Shown here: piece after piece, positions 16,622 through 24,609 of the stretch
Layout of the letters: each line of letters starts with the position of its first letter
Position numbering within the stretch: position 1 is the first letter of the stretch
Origin: Nocardiopsis sinuspersici
GTDB taxonomy: Bacteria > Actinomycetota > Actinomycetes > Streptosporangiales > Streptosporangiaceae
Reading direction: 5' to 3'
Length of the DNA stretch: 64,000 nt
Assembly: GCA_008638415.1 (NCBI GenBank)
Contig: VWVT01000011.1
Coordinates: 165,937-229,936 of the forward strand
The notes under the pieces: model-generated
Told to the model about the DNA's origin: nothing
The model's input: the letters and a program-made list of their open reading frames with translations, nothing else
Databases searched by the model: none
Made by a program: the position numbers and the translations under genes

Positions 16622-17352
16622 GCCGGGCCCTCCATCACCACGTAGTGGCGCAGGTGGCGCCAGTGGTCCCCGCCCCAGTACTCGTCGGAGGCGGCGATCC
16701 GGCCGTTCGCGACCAGCGCGGCGATGCGCTCGGCGGGCAGGGTGTGCATCCGCATCGGCGCCGGGTAGCGCAGCAGCGTCCGCTGCGCCAGGGCCACCAG
16801 CGGCCACGGCGCGTACCGGAACACCATCCCCTTGAAGGTGCGCCGTTCGGACTCGGGCACGCCCAGGACCATGGCACCGCCGGGGCGCACCACCCGCGCG
16901 AACTCGCGCACGTAACCCTCGGCCAGGTCGGGCGGCAGGTGCTGTAGGACCAGGTCGGTGTAGACCAGGTCGAACGAGTCGTCTTCGAACATCGACAGGT
17001 CCGGGCGCTCGTTCAGCTCGAACCTGATCCGGCCGCCGGAGCGGTCCAGGCGGCGGGCCTCCGCGAGCATCGGCGCGGAGATGTCCACTCCCACGACCTC
17101 GTCGAAGTGCGCGGCCAGCGCGTTGGACAGCCGTCCCGCGCCGCATCCGAAGTCCAGTACCCGGCCGCCCCCGGGGCGGATGCCCAACTCCTCCAGTCGT
17201 GCGACGGACGGGTCGACGTCGGCCCGCCCGGAGGCGAGGAACTCGTCGTCGTCCCAGCCGCCGTCCCGTCTGCCGGGGTCCACGCACACCGCCCACAGGG
17301 GTTCGGTGGAACCCAGCCGGGTCCAGTCACGGCGGACCTGTTCGAGTCCCAC
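16618..17352 (-). CDS. Class I SAM-dependent methyltransferase
   Basis: This 244-residue methyltransferase is the promoter-proximal partner of the preceding entry. Motif I is VLDFGCGAGRLSNAL (about residue 63), followed by VVGVDISAPML, then FDLVYTDLVLQHLPPD and VVRPGGAMVLGVPE. The GTG start at 17352 has GGAGGTGAT about 8 bases upstream. A Trp- and His-rich C-terminus (EYWGGDHWRHLRHY) follows. Its promoter region is shared with the divergently transcribed GT-C gene and holds a KstR-like box at 17463-17476. The substrate is unknown. Confidence 0.88.
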   Translation of the reverse strand: MGLEQVRRDWTRLGSTEPLWAVCVDPGRRDGGWDDDEFLASGRADVDPSVARLEELGIRPGGGRVLDFGCGAGRLSNALAAHFDEVVGVDISAPMLAEARRLDRSGGRIRFELNERPDLSMFEDDSFDLVYTDLVLQHLPPDLAEGYVREFARVVRPGGAMVLGVPESERRTFKGMVFRYAPWPLVALAQRTLLRYPAPMRMHTLPAERIAALVANGRIAASDEYWGGDHWRHLRHYVVMEGPA

Positions 17353-17462
17353 CGGCCATCACCTCCACGGTGCTCATGACCCCGGCGGGACACGATTCTG
17401 CATCGTGTTCCTGTTCTGGGTGTGCGGACCCAAAGGGCCTGCGAAAGGGTCAGGGAAGAAAG

Positions 17463-17476
17463 TGGAACGTGTTGTA
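17463..17476. promoter_or_regulatory. KstR-like operator box 1
   Basis: TGGAACGTGTTGTA fits TnnAACnnGTTnnA, the consensus known for the TetR repressor KstR. It lies 53 bases before the GT-C start and 111 bases before the methyltransferase start, and it touches a possible -10 TATTCT (17475-17480). The same GAACGYGTT core recurs twice upstream of the acyltransferase gene. Confidence 0.55.
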
Positions 17477-17528
17477 TTCTGGCACCCATCTTCTGGGTTG
17501 GCCAACCTCTGCGGCGGGAGGGAAATCG

Positions 17529-19604
17529 ATGTCGCCTGTTCCCCCCACGGCGAGTGGGCACGGGGGCTCCGGTGCCGGAACCCCGGCGGCGGTACCCGCC
17601 AAAGCCCCGGACGGGCCACCCAGGGTACGCCGTCCGGTCGAGGAGCCCGACGAGCAGGGCCCCGGCCTCGGTGAGCTGGCCCGGGCGGCGCTGGCCACCG
17701 GGCGGCGCCTGGCGCGCGACCGCCTGGTCCTGGCGGGACTGCTGGTGGTGGCGGTGGCCGTCGGGCTCAGGCTCCACGTGCTCGGCGAGTCCCACTTCGT
17801 GGAGGACGACTACCTCTTCTTCGCCAAGGCCTACGCCAACGACCTGGGGCCGGACTACCTGTTCAGCCTGCACAAGGGCCACCTGATGCCGGGCGCCCTG
17901 TTCCTGGTCTACCTCCAGACCGCGTTCTGGCCCTACGAGTGGTGGGTCAGCGCGGGTTCGATGCTGGCCCTCCAGGCCGCCGCCATGCTGGTCTTCCTCC
18001 GCCTGCTGTGGGAGCTGTTCGGCCGCCGCTGGGCGCTGCTGGTCCCGCTGACCGTGTACGCGCTGGCCCCGCTGACCGTCCCCGTCCTGGGCTGGTGGTC
18101 GGCGGCGCTCAACGCGGTCCCCCTCCAGTTGGCCATGGCGCTCGCCCTGCTGTGGACCGTGCGCTACCTGCGCACCGAGGACCTGCGCGTCGCCTGGTGG
18201 GCGGGCGGCGCCGTCGTGTTCGGCATGCTGTTCACGGTCAAGGCGGTGTTCCTGCCGCTGCTGCTGTTCGCACTGGCCGCCTCCCACCTCTACCCCGGCG
18301 GCCCGATCGCCGGGGCCCGCCGCGCCTGGGCGCTGCACCGGCCGTTCTGGGCGGTGATGGGCGGCCTCTTCACCGCCTATATGGTGTTCTACCTGGTGCG
18401 GACGCGGGTGGAGGAGGGCGGCGAGGGCGCGAGCGTGCCCGAGAGCGGTCCCGCGCTGGCGCTGCTGCGCGGACTGCTCACCGAGGTGTTCCCGATCGGT
18501 GCCCTGGGCGGCCCTCTGGAGTGGGGGCCCGTCACCCCCGCGGGCGGGCTCATCGACCCGCGCGGCGTGATGGTGCTGGGCGCCTGGGCCGTGTTCGCGG
18601 CGATCGTGCTGGTCAGCCTGTGGATGCGGCGCGGGTCGTGGCGGGCGTGGGTCCTGCTGCTGGGCTACGTGGTGGTCGTGGACGTCATTCCGACGGTCAT
18701 CGCGCGGGGCCGGGCCCACGACGTGGCCTCCATCGACCCCCGGTACGTCGCGGACGCGGCGCTGGTGTTCGCGCTGTGCCTGGCCCTGGCCTACCTGCCC
18801 GCCCGGGAGGAGAGGGCGCGCGCCCTGGTCGGCGGGGCGGGGGCGGGCGCGGCCCCGACGGCGGCGCCCTACCGGACGCGGCCCCGGCGCGGAGCCAGGA
18901 CCGCCGCGGTACTGGCGACGGTGGTGTACGCGGCGGCGGCGGGCTACTCCACGCACACCTACGCGCAGACCCTGAGCGGCGACCGCCTCCAGCGGTACCT
19001 GGACACGGTGCGGACGTCGCTGGAGGACGTCCCGGAGGAGGGCGGCCTGTACGCGCGCCCGGTCCCGGAGGACGTGGTCCTGGACTGGAACGGCGCGCGC
19101 CGCCTGAGTTCGTGGGTGCTGACGCCGCTGGCCCCGCCCGAGGTCGCCCGGCGGATGACCGTGCCCGAGGCGTCCGGCACCGCCTACGTGTTCGACGGTT
19201 CGGGCAGCCTGGTCCCGGCGCGGCCCGCCGACGGCAGTGCCGTGTTCGTCCCCGGACCGGGGGACGACTGCCTGGAGCCCTGGAAGGGGATGATGGCCTG
19301 GCCGGTGCTGGCGTACGGCGGTCCCACCCAGATCGTCACCTTCGGCTACACGTCCGAGAAGGACGTCGGCGCGGTGGTGGCGCTCGGCAGCGACTGGATC
19401 GAGGTGGACCTGCCCGCCGCGCCGGAGGACGGCACCTGGCACGTACCGGTGGGCGCGTCCGGGGAGAAGCTGTCGCTGTTCCTGCCCGAGGCACCCGAGG
19501 ACCGGGGCGGGCTGTGCCTGGACTGGGTGTCGGTGGGCGGGATGGCGCCGGCCGCGGAGGGCGACCCGTGGGTGTCGGAGGAGGACGACCGCGCCGGAGG
19601 CTAG
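17529..19604 (+). CDS. GT-C-like polytopic membrane glycosyltransferase candidate
   Basis: This 691-residue protein has a disordered cytoplasmic N-terminus (about residues 1-60) and about ten to eleven membrane helices from about 65 to 480. A soluble beta-type C-terminal domain follows (about 490-691). The first extracytoplasmic loop carries FVEDDYLFF (about residue 90). An acidic pair there is the hallmark of GT-C polyprenyl-phosphate-sugar-dependent glycosyltransferases such as Emb and Aft proteins. GGGAGG precedes the ATG at 17529. The next genes encode decaprenyl-phosphoryl-arabinose synthesis enzymes, so an arabinosyl- or other polyprenyl-sugar-dependent transfer is plausible. I do not recognise a named family, so catalytic activity is inferred. 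Confidence 0.75.
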   Translation: MSPVPPTASGHGGSGAGTPAAVPAKAPDGPPRVRRPVEEPDEQGPGLGELARAALATGRRLARDRLVLAGLLVVAVAVGLRLHVLGESHFVEDDYLFFAKAYANDLGPDYLFSLHKGHLMPGALFLVYLQTAFWPYEWWVSAGSMLALQAAAMLVFLRLLWELFGRRWALLVPLTVYALAPLTVPVLGWWSAALNAVPLQLAMALALLWTVRYLRTEDLRVAWWAGGAVVFGMLFTVKAVFLPLLLFALAASHLYPGGPIAGARRAWALHRPFWAVMGGLFTAYMVFYLVRTRVEEGGEGASVPESGPALALLRGLLTEVFPIGALGGPLEWGPVTPAGGLIDPRGVMVLGAWAVFAAIVLVSLWMRRGSWRAWVLLLGYVVVVDVIPTVIARGRAHDVASIDPRYVADAALVFALCLALAYLPAREERARALVGGAGAGAAPTAAPYRTRPRRGARTAAVLATVVYAAAAGYSTHTYAQTLSGDRLQRYLDTVRTSLEDVPEEGGLYARPVPEDVVLDWNGARRLSSWVLTPLAPPEVARRMTVPEASGTAYVFDGSGSLVPARPADGSAVFVPGPGDDCLEPWKGMMAWPVLAYGGPTQIVTFGYTSEKDVGAVVALGSDWIEVDLPAAPEDGTWHVPVGASGEKLSLFLPEAPEDRGGLCLDWVSVGGMAPAAEGDPWVSEEDDRAGG

Positions 19605-19607
19605 GCC

Positions 19608-19774
19608 GTGTCCCCTTGGGGGTCCGCTGCGCCGCGCCTCGTGCTCGGACGCCGAGGGCAGGGACCCTCGGCCCGCGGTGCGTCCGCTCCTGCCTCACGG
19701 GCGCGTCCCCAGGACCCCGTCGGCGCCCGCGCCACCCCCGGCGGCACAGGGCCGGTCCACCGGACAGGCCCTAG
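19608..19774. repeat. Dispersed repeat, copy A
   Basis: This sequence between convergent genes is related to 42294-42422. Shared blocks include CCTCGTGCYCGGACGCCG, CCCCGTCGGCGCCC and GTCCACCG near the right end. Both copies end in CTAG, which contains the TAG stop codon of the leftward gene. Copy A has an insertion of about 40 bases relative to copy B. It may be a remnant of a small mobile repeat. Confidence 0.6.
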
Positions 19775-21087
19775 ACCTTGGGCGCTCCGGCCCCCCGCTG
19801 GAAGAACCGGTGGGACCAGCGGCGGCTGGGCTCCTCCACCCACCGGTGCGTCGCCATGGCGAACAGGATCGTTCCGGCCGTCACCGGCACCGCGTCCAGC
19901 CAGAACGACCCGGTGTAGATCTCCTGCCCGGTGAAGTCGCGCCACAGGTACAGCACCATGAACTGCCACAGGAACACGCCGTAGGAGATCCGGGCGAGGA
20001 ACTGGCACACCCGGTGCCGCAGCAGCGCCTCCATCCACCGGCCGTCCCGCCAGGCGGCGGCCCGACGCAGCGGAACCGGCGCCGAGGCCGGGCGCGGGGC
20101 CAGCGCGGCGGGCGCGACCAGGAAGAACGCGAATCCGATCCCGGTCAGCGAGTGCACCGCCGACGTCCAGATGTCGCCGGAGCCGATGAACCGGCTCCCC
20201 GCGGCGTCGGTGGCGTTGAGGACGAAGAACCCGCCCGCGAGCAGCCAGCACACCCCCGGGGAGGCGGCGACGGTCCGGCAGAAACGGCGCACCGGGCCGT
20301 CCGCGCCGGGTTCGCGCCAGGCCCACTCCGAGAGCACGGCCAGCGCCATCCCGGCCGCGAACAGGCCCATCGTCCGGGGCAGCCAGGTGTGCATGTACGC
20401 GTGCGGCTCGGGATGGAACTGCGGGACCAGCGCGGCCAGGCCCAGTACCGCCATCACGGCCAGGCCGGCGAGCAGGCGTGCGCCCCTGGCGTCCACGCTT
20501 CGGCCCCGGCGCGCCCACAGGGCCAGGAGCAGGCCGAACAGCGGAAGCAGCAGGTAGAAGCTGACCTCCACCGACAGGCTCCACATCTGGCCCAGGCCGT
20601 AGGGTCCGGTGCCGAACCACGAGGGGTCGGTGTTGAAGGGGAAGGTCAGGGTGAGGACCTCCCACCAGTGCCTCGGTGAGTCGATCTCGTCCTCGGCGTA
20701 GACCAGCAGCGCCGCCACGGCCACCACCCAGTAGGCGGGGAGCACTCGCGCGGCACGGCGCCACAGGTAGGGGCGGGCGCGCGGTCCGCGCACACCGTCC
20801 AGGGCGGCACGGGCCCAGGGCCGGTACAGCAGCACGCCGGAGAGGGCGAAGAACAGGGGCACGGCCAGGTCGAGGGAGGCCAGCAGCCCGCCGTACACGC
20901 CCGGGGCCAGGGCCTCGCCCGTCTCGGAGGCGACGTGGAAGACCAGGACCATGAGGGCGGCCACGGCGCGGATGCCGTCGAGGGCCTCGTGGCGGCCGTC
21001 GACCTGGGGGAGCACCAGCCGGGGATCGGCGGCCCGGGAGGGGACGTGCACGTCGCGGTCCTCGGGCGCGGAGGAGTGGGGCGCCAT
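19771..21087 (-). CDS. Acyltransferase family 3 membrane protein (OafA-like)
   Basis: This 438-residue integral membrane O-acyltransferase has about ten to eleven helices. The N-terminal LDGIRAVAALMVLVFHVAS contains the His typical of the family, and SLDLAVPLFFALSGVLLYRPW and YLWRRAARVLPAYW follow the usual order. Such enzymes acetylate or acylate surface sugars. The ATG at 21087 was chosen; a GTG at 21126 is also in frame but would lie inside the operator region. Its promoter carries two KstR-like boxes, and a TATAAC -10 candidate lies inside box 3. It is divergent from the DUF3068 gene and belongs to the envelope locus by position and shared operators. Confidence 0.9.
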   Translation of the reverse strand: MAPHSSAPEDRDVHVPSRAADPRLVLPQVDGRHEALDGIRAVAALMVLVFHVASETGEALAPGVYGGLLASLDLAVPLFFALSGVLLYRPWARAALDGVRGPRARPYLWRRAARVLPAYWVVAVAALLVYAEDEIDSPRHWWEVLTLTFPFNTDPSWFGTGPYGLGQMWSLSVEVSFYLLLPLFGLLLALWARRGRSVDARGARLLAGLAVMAVLGLAALVPQFHPEPHAYMHTWLPRTMGLFAAGMALAVLSEWAWREPGADGPVRRFCRTVAASPGVCWLLAGGFFVLNATDAAGSRFIGSGDIWTSAVHSLTGIGFAFFLVAPAALAPRPASAPVPLRRAAAWRDGRWMEALLRHRVCQFLARISYGVFLWQFMVLYLWRDFTGQEIYTGSFWLDAVPVTAGTILFAMATHRWVEEPSRRWSHRFFQRGAGAPKV

Positions 21088-21111
21088 GGGCCTTCCAGAG
21101 GGAGGAGGAGC

Positions 21112-21140
21112 CAGAACGCGTTGCACTAGAACGTGTTATA
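21112..21140. promoter_or_regulatory. Tandem KstR-like operator boxes 2 and 3
   Basis: TAGAACGTGTTATA (21127-21140) fits TnnAACnnGTTnnA exactly. CAGAACGCGTTGCA (21112-21125) fits at all but the first base. The centres are 15 bases apart. On the minus strand TATAAC (21140-21135) could be the -10 of the acyltransferase promoter, so a bound repressor would block it. The DUF3068 operon starts 119 bases away on the other side. Confidence 0.6.
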
Positions 21141-21193
21141 AAAATTTCGACACGCCCTGGTGACGTCGTTCCCTACTGGGCAGTACTCTACCC

Positions 21194-21234
21194 GGAACTG
21201 GACCTAGTTCCACTAGACCCAGTTCCAGATCTGG
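21194..21234. promoter_or_regulatory. Cluster of nested palindromes upstream of the DUF3068 gene
   Basis: Several inverted repeats overlap here: GGAACT/AGTTCC (21194-21211), GGAACTGG/CCAGTTCC (21194-21201 with 21219-21226) and the perfect CCAGATCTGG (21225-21234). The cluster ends 24 bases before the ATG at 21259. It may be a second operator or a leader RNA structure controlling the downstream operon. Confidence 0.45.
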
Positions 21235-21258
21235 ACTCTCATACGCCCAGGAGGGCAC

Positions 21259-22182
21259 ATGCGCCGTACCGTTGCGGTCGTTCTCGTCGCGTTTGGGGTC
21301 TTCTTCCTCGCCCTTGCCCCCATGACGCGCACGTGGTTGTCGAGTTCCCTGATGAAGACCCCTCTGGACTACTACAGCCAAACGGTCCTCACCGCGGAGG
21401 GGGCCACCTACTTCAACATCGAGGACGTGGAACTCGTCGAGGACGCCGCACTGGAGGCCACCTCGACCATTCGGGCCGACGTGGCCTCCAGCACCGACGA
21501 GACGGTGGTGTGGGACCAGTTCACCTGGGTCAAGGACGCCGAGACCGGCTTCGGCATCACCTCCAGCAGCCGCCGGGCCGGGCACGACCGCGTCACCGGG
21601 GAGGCGGTCGACTGCTGCGACTCCATGGTCAACGACGAGTCCGTCGTCCAGAGCGGGCAGGCGTGGAAGTTCCCCTTCTTCACCGAGCAGCGCGACCACG
21701 ACTTCTTCGAGACCACCGTCGGTGAGGTCGTCCCCATGGAGTTCCGGGGGACCGAGGAGATCGAGGGCGTCGAGACCTACGAGTTCGTCCAGGAGGTCGA
21801 CGGGGCCACCATCGGCGAGCGCACCCTGCCGCGCTCGGTGGCCGGGCTGGAGGGCGAGGGCGACGTCACCGGGGACGAGGTCTTCTCCATCACCCGCACC
21901 TACTGGATCGAGCCCGTCACCGGTTCCCCCCTCAAGATCAGCGAGGACCAGGAGCGCGTCGTCGAGGTGGACGGCGAGGAGGTGCTGACCCTGTTCGACG
22001 CCGAACTCGTCTCCAACGAGGAGTCGGTCCAGAACGCGGTCGAGAAGTCCGAGCGGGGCCGCACCATGCTCCCCCTGCTGCACACCACCCTTCCCATCGC
22101 CTTCCTCGTCGTCGGTGTCGGCTTCGTCGGCGCCGCGGTCGTGCTGTTCCTCACGGGTCGCCGCCATGTCCAGTACAGCTGA
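21259..22182 (+). CDS. DUF3068 family membrane-anchored protein
   Basis: This 307-residue protein has an N-terminal hydrophobic signal/anchor (residues 1-22), a large extracytoplasmic domain rich in acidic residues, and a C-terminal membrane helix (about 275-297) followed by a short basic tail. It resembles the DUF3068 family found in actinobacteria; biochemical function is not established. The CAGGAGGGCAC ribosome binding site is strong. It is the first gene of a set that continues with the UbiA-type transferase, DprE1 and DprE2. Its position suggests a role in the envelope or in handling the product of these enzymes. Confidence 0.8.
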   Translation: MRRTVAVVLVAFGVFFLALAPMTRTWLSSSLMKTPLDYYSQTVLTAEGATYFNIEDVELVEDAALEATSTIRADVASSTDETVVWDQFTWVKDAETGFGITSSSRRAGHDRVTGEAVDCCDSMVNDESVVQSGQAWKFPFFTEQRDHDFFETTVGEVVPMEFRGTEEIEGVETYEFVQEVDGATIGERTLPRSVAGLEGEGDVTGDEVFSITRTYWIEPVTGSPLKISEDQERVVEVDGEEVLTLFDAELVSNEESVQNAVEKSERGRTMLPLLHTTLPIAFLVVGVGFVGAAVVLFLTGRRHVQYS

Positions 22183-22254
22183 GCTCCGCACCCGTCCCTC
22201 GCCGGTGCGCCCGACCGGGCGTGCCGGCGCGTGTCCTTCCACCCCGGGCCTCTG

Positions 22255-23190
22255 ATGACGGAGAGGACCCACGCCACGGGACCCGCGGCGGACGGGGCGC
22301 CGCGCGGTGACCGGGGAGCGGCCGCCGCGCTGGTCAGGGCGTGCCGGCCCCGGCAGTGGCTCAAGAACCTCCTCGTCCTGGCCGCCCCCGCCGCCGCCGG
22401 AGCGCTCGTCCGCCCCGAGGCGCTGCTGACCTGCGCGGCGGTGTTCGCCCTGTTCTGCGTGGCCGCGAGCGGCACCTACCTGCTCAACGACGTCAACGAC
22501 GTGCACCGGGACCGCGCGCACCCGCGCAAGCGCCACCGGCCGGTCGCCTCCGGCACGCTCCCCGTCCCGGTGGCTGTCACGACGGGGATCCTGCTCTGCG
22601 CCGCCGCGCCGCTGGCCTCCCTGGCGCTGGGCAATCCCCCTCTCTCGGCCCTGGTCGCCGGGTACGTGCTGCTCACGCTGGTCTACACGCGCCACCTCCG
22701 GGACGTGGTGGTGTGCGACCTGGTCGCGGTCGCCGCCTGCCACGTGCTGCGCGCCGTCGCGGGCGGGGTGGCCGTCGGCGTGCCGCTGACCCCGTGGTTC
22801 GTCATCGTGGTGTCGCTGGCCGCGCTCCTGGTGGTGGTCGGCAAGCGCGAGGCCGAACTGCGCGCGGGCGGGGACGCGGCCGGGAGCGCGGACGCCGTCC
22901 GCCCGACCCTGCGCGGCTACACCGCCGCCTACCTGACCCAGACCCGCACCATGGCGTCGGCCGCCATGGTGGTCACCTACTGCCTGTGGGCACTGGACCA
23001 GAGCGAGGGGCCGCGGACGCTCTTCCACGCGGTGAGTATCGTTCCGTTCATCATGTTCGTCCTGCGCTACAACCTGCTCGTGGACCGGGGCGTGGGGGAG
23101 GAGCCCGAGGAGATCGCCCTGCGGGACCGTCCCCTGCAACTCGTCCTCGGCGCACTCGTGGTCCTGGTGGGACTGGGGATCTACCTGTGA
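22255..23190 (+). CDS. Decaprenyl-phosphate phosphoribosyltransferase (UbiA family)
   Basis: This 311-residue polytopic membrane protein resembles mycobacterial Rv3806c. That enzyme transfers 5-phosphoribose from PRPP to decaprenyl phosphate in the first step toward decaprenylphosphoryl-arabinose. The UbiA Asp-rich motif is NDVNDVHRDRAHPRKRHRP (about residues 77-95), preceded by RPRQWLKNLLV. A second Asp region near RDVVVCDLVAV and the GKREAELR segment are also typical. The ATG at 22255 is preferred over a GTG at 22231. The stop overlaps the GTG of the dprE1 homologue. The phosphoribosyl assignment rests on the adjacent DprE1/DprE2 pair and is strong. Confidence 0.9.
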   Translation: MTERTHATGPAADGAPRGDRGAAAALVRACRPRQWLKNLLVLAAPAAAGALVRPEALLTCAAVFALFCVAASGTYLLNDVNDVHRDRAHPRKRHRPVASGTLPVPVAVTTGILLCAAAPLASLALGNPPLSALVAGYVLLTLVYTRHLRDVVVCDLVAVAACHVLRAVAGGVAVGVPLTPWFVIVVSLAALLVVVGKREAELRAGGDAAGSADAVRPTLRGYTAAYLTQTRTMASAAMVVTYCLWALDQSEGPRTLFHAVSIVPFIMFVLRYNLLVDRGVGEEPEEIALRDRPLQLVLGALVVLVGLGIYL

Positions 23191-24554
23191 ACCGACCGGA
23201 ACGGCGGACCCTCCTGAGCGGATGGGGGCTCACCTCGCCCACGGCCGCCCACGTGGTGCGTCCCCGCACCCCGGAGCAGGTGGCCGAGGCGCTCGCCCGG
23301 GCCGGGAAGCGCGGAGCGCTGCCGCGCGGACTCGGACGCTCCTACGGCGACGCCGCCCAGGACGCCGGGGGACTGGTGCTGGACTGCACCGGGCTGACCG
23401 GGCCCGTGCGCCTGGACACCGCACGCGGTGAGGTCACCGCCCCCGCGGGCACCAGCATGGACGGCCTCATCGCCCACCTGCTGCGCCGCGGCCGCTTCGT
23501 CCCCGTGACCCCCGGAACCCGCCACGTCACCCTGGGCGGGGCGATCGCCGCCGACGTCCACGGCAAGAACCACCCCGCCGACTCCTCCCTCGGGGCGCAC
23601 GTACGCGCCCTCACCCTGGTCACGGCGGACGGGCGCACGCGCCGCCTGGGACCCGGCCCGGACGGCGGGGACCCCGAGCTGTTCTGGGCGACCGTCGGCG
23701 GTATGGGACTGACCGGGGTGGTCACCGAGGCGACCCTGGCCGTGTTCCCGGTCGAGTCCTCCTACATGCGGGTGGACACCGACCGGACCGGGAGCCTGGA
23801 GGACACCCTGGAGCTGATGGCGCGCGCCGGAGACCGGTACTCGGTGGCCTGGCTGGACCTGTTCGCCCGGGGCGGGGACCTGGGCAGGGGAGTGGTCACC
23901 CGGGCCCGCCACGCACGGGTGGGCGACCTTCCGCCACCGCTGCGCCGACAGCCGCTGCGGTACCGGAACGCGGGCGTGCCCGTGCCGCCCCTCACCCCGC
24001 CGGTGGGGACCGTGAACCGGTGGAGCGTCGGCGCGTTCAACGCCCTCCACCTCAGCAGGGCCCCCCGGCGCCGGCGCGGCCAGGTCCAGCCGCTGGCCTC
24101 CTACTTCCATCCGCTGGACGCCCTGCGGGGGTGGAACCGGATGTACGGGCGCCCCGGGGTGGTGCAGTACCAGTTCGTGGTGCCCTTCGGGGAGGAGGGC
24201 ACCCTGGCGGGTGTCGCCGAGGGGCTGTCACGGGCACGGGTGCCCTCGTTCCTGGCGGTCCTCAAGCGGATGGGCGACCCGACGCCGGGGCCGCTGTCCT
24301 TCCCCCGGCCCGGGTGGTCGCTGGCCGTGGACCTGCCCGCGGACCTGCCCGGGCTCGGCGCCTTGCTGCGGGGCTTCGACGAGCGGCTGGTCGGGGCGGG
24401 GGGACGCCTGTACCTGGCCAAGGACAGCCGGGCCCGTGCCGAGACCGTGCACGCCATGTACCCGGAACTGCCCGCGTGGCGCCGGGTGCGGGAGCGGGCC
24501 GATCCGGACGGGGTACTGGTCTCCGACATGGCACGCCGCCTGCGGCTCCTGTGA
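23187..24554 (+). CDS. dprE1: DprE1-like decaprenylphosphoryl-ribose 2'-oxidase subunit
   Basis: This 455-residue FAD-dependent oxidase oxidises the ribose 2'-OH of the decaprenyl-phosphoribose intermediate. The FAD-binding domain shows RGLGRSYGDAAQ (about 47), TPGTRHVTLGGAIAADVHGK (about 110-128) and GGMGLTGVVTEATL. The substrate domain closes with LYLAKDSRARAETVHAMYPE and SDMARRL, closely matching M. tuberculosis DprE1. The position equal to Cys387 of the mycobacterial enzyme, the benzothiazinone target, is Ala380 here (PGWSLAVDLP). The GTG start overlaps the previous stop as GTGA, so expression is coupled. Family assignment is strong. Confidence 0.92.
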   Translation: MNRPERRTLLSGWGLTSPTAAHVVRPRTPEQVAEALARAGKRGALPRGLGRSYGDAAQDAGGLVLDCTGLTGPVRLDTARGEVTAPAGTSMDGLIAHLLRRGRFVPVTPGTRHVTLGGAIAADVHGKNHPADSSLGAHVRALTLVTADGRTRRLGPGPDGGDPELFWATVGGMGLTGVVTEATLAVFPVESSYMRVDTDRTGSLEDTLELMARAGDRYSVAWLDLFARGGDLGRGVVTRARHARVGDLPPPLRRQPLRYRNAGVPVPPLTPPVGTVNRWSVGAFNALHLSRAPRRRRGQVQPLASYFHPLDALRGWNRMYGRPGVVQYQFVVPFGEEGTLAGVAEGLSRARVPSFLAVLKRMGDPTPGPLSFPRPGWSLAVDLPADLPGLGALLRGFDERLVGAGGRLYLAKDSRARAETVHAMYPELPAWRRVRERADPDGVLVSDMARRLRLL

Positions 24555-24609
24555 CACGGGGCCGGGCGGGGACACGATGACGACTGTTCAGGGAAGGCGG
24601 GGGAGCGCC

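Noticed and set aside
17013-19442. Leftward 809-codon frame opposite the GT-C gene
   Set aside because: The plus strand has clear membrane helices and a strong ribosome binding site. The opposite frame also runs through a divergent promoter region and into another gene.
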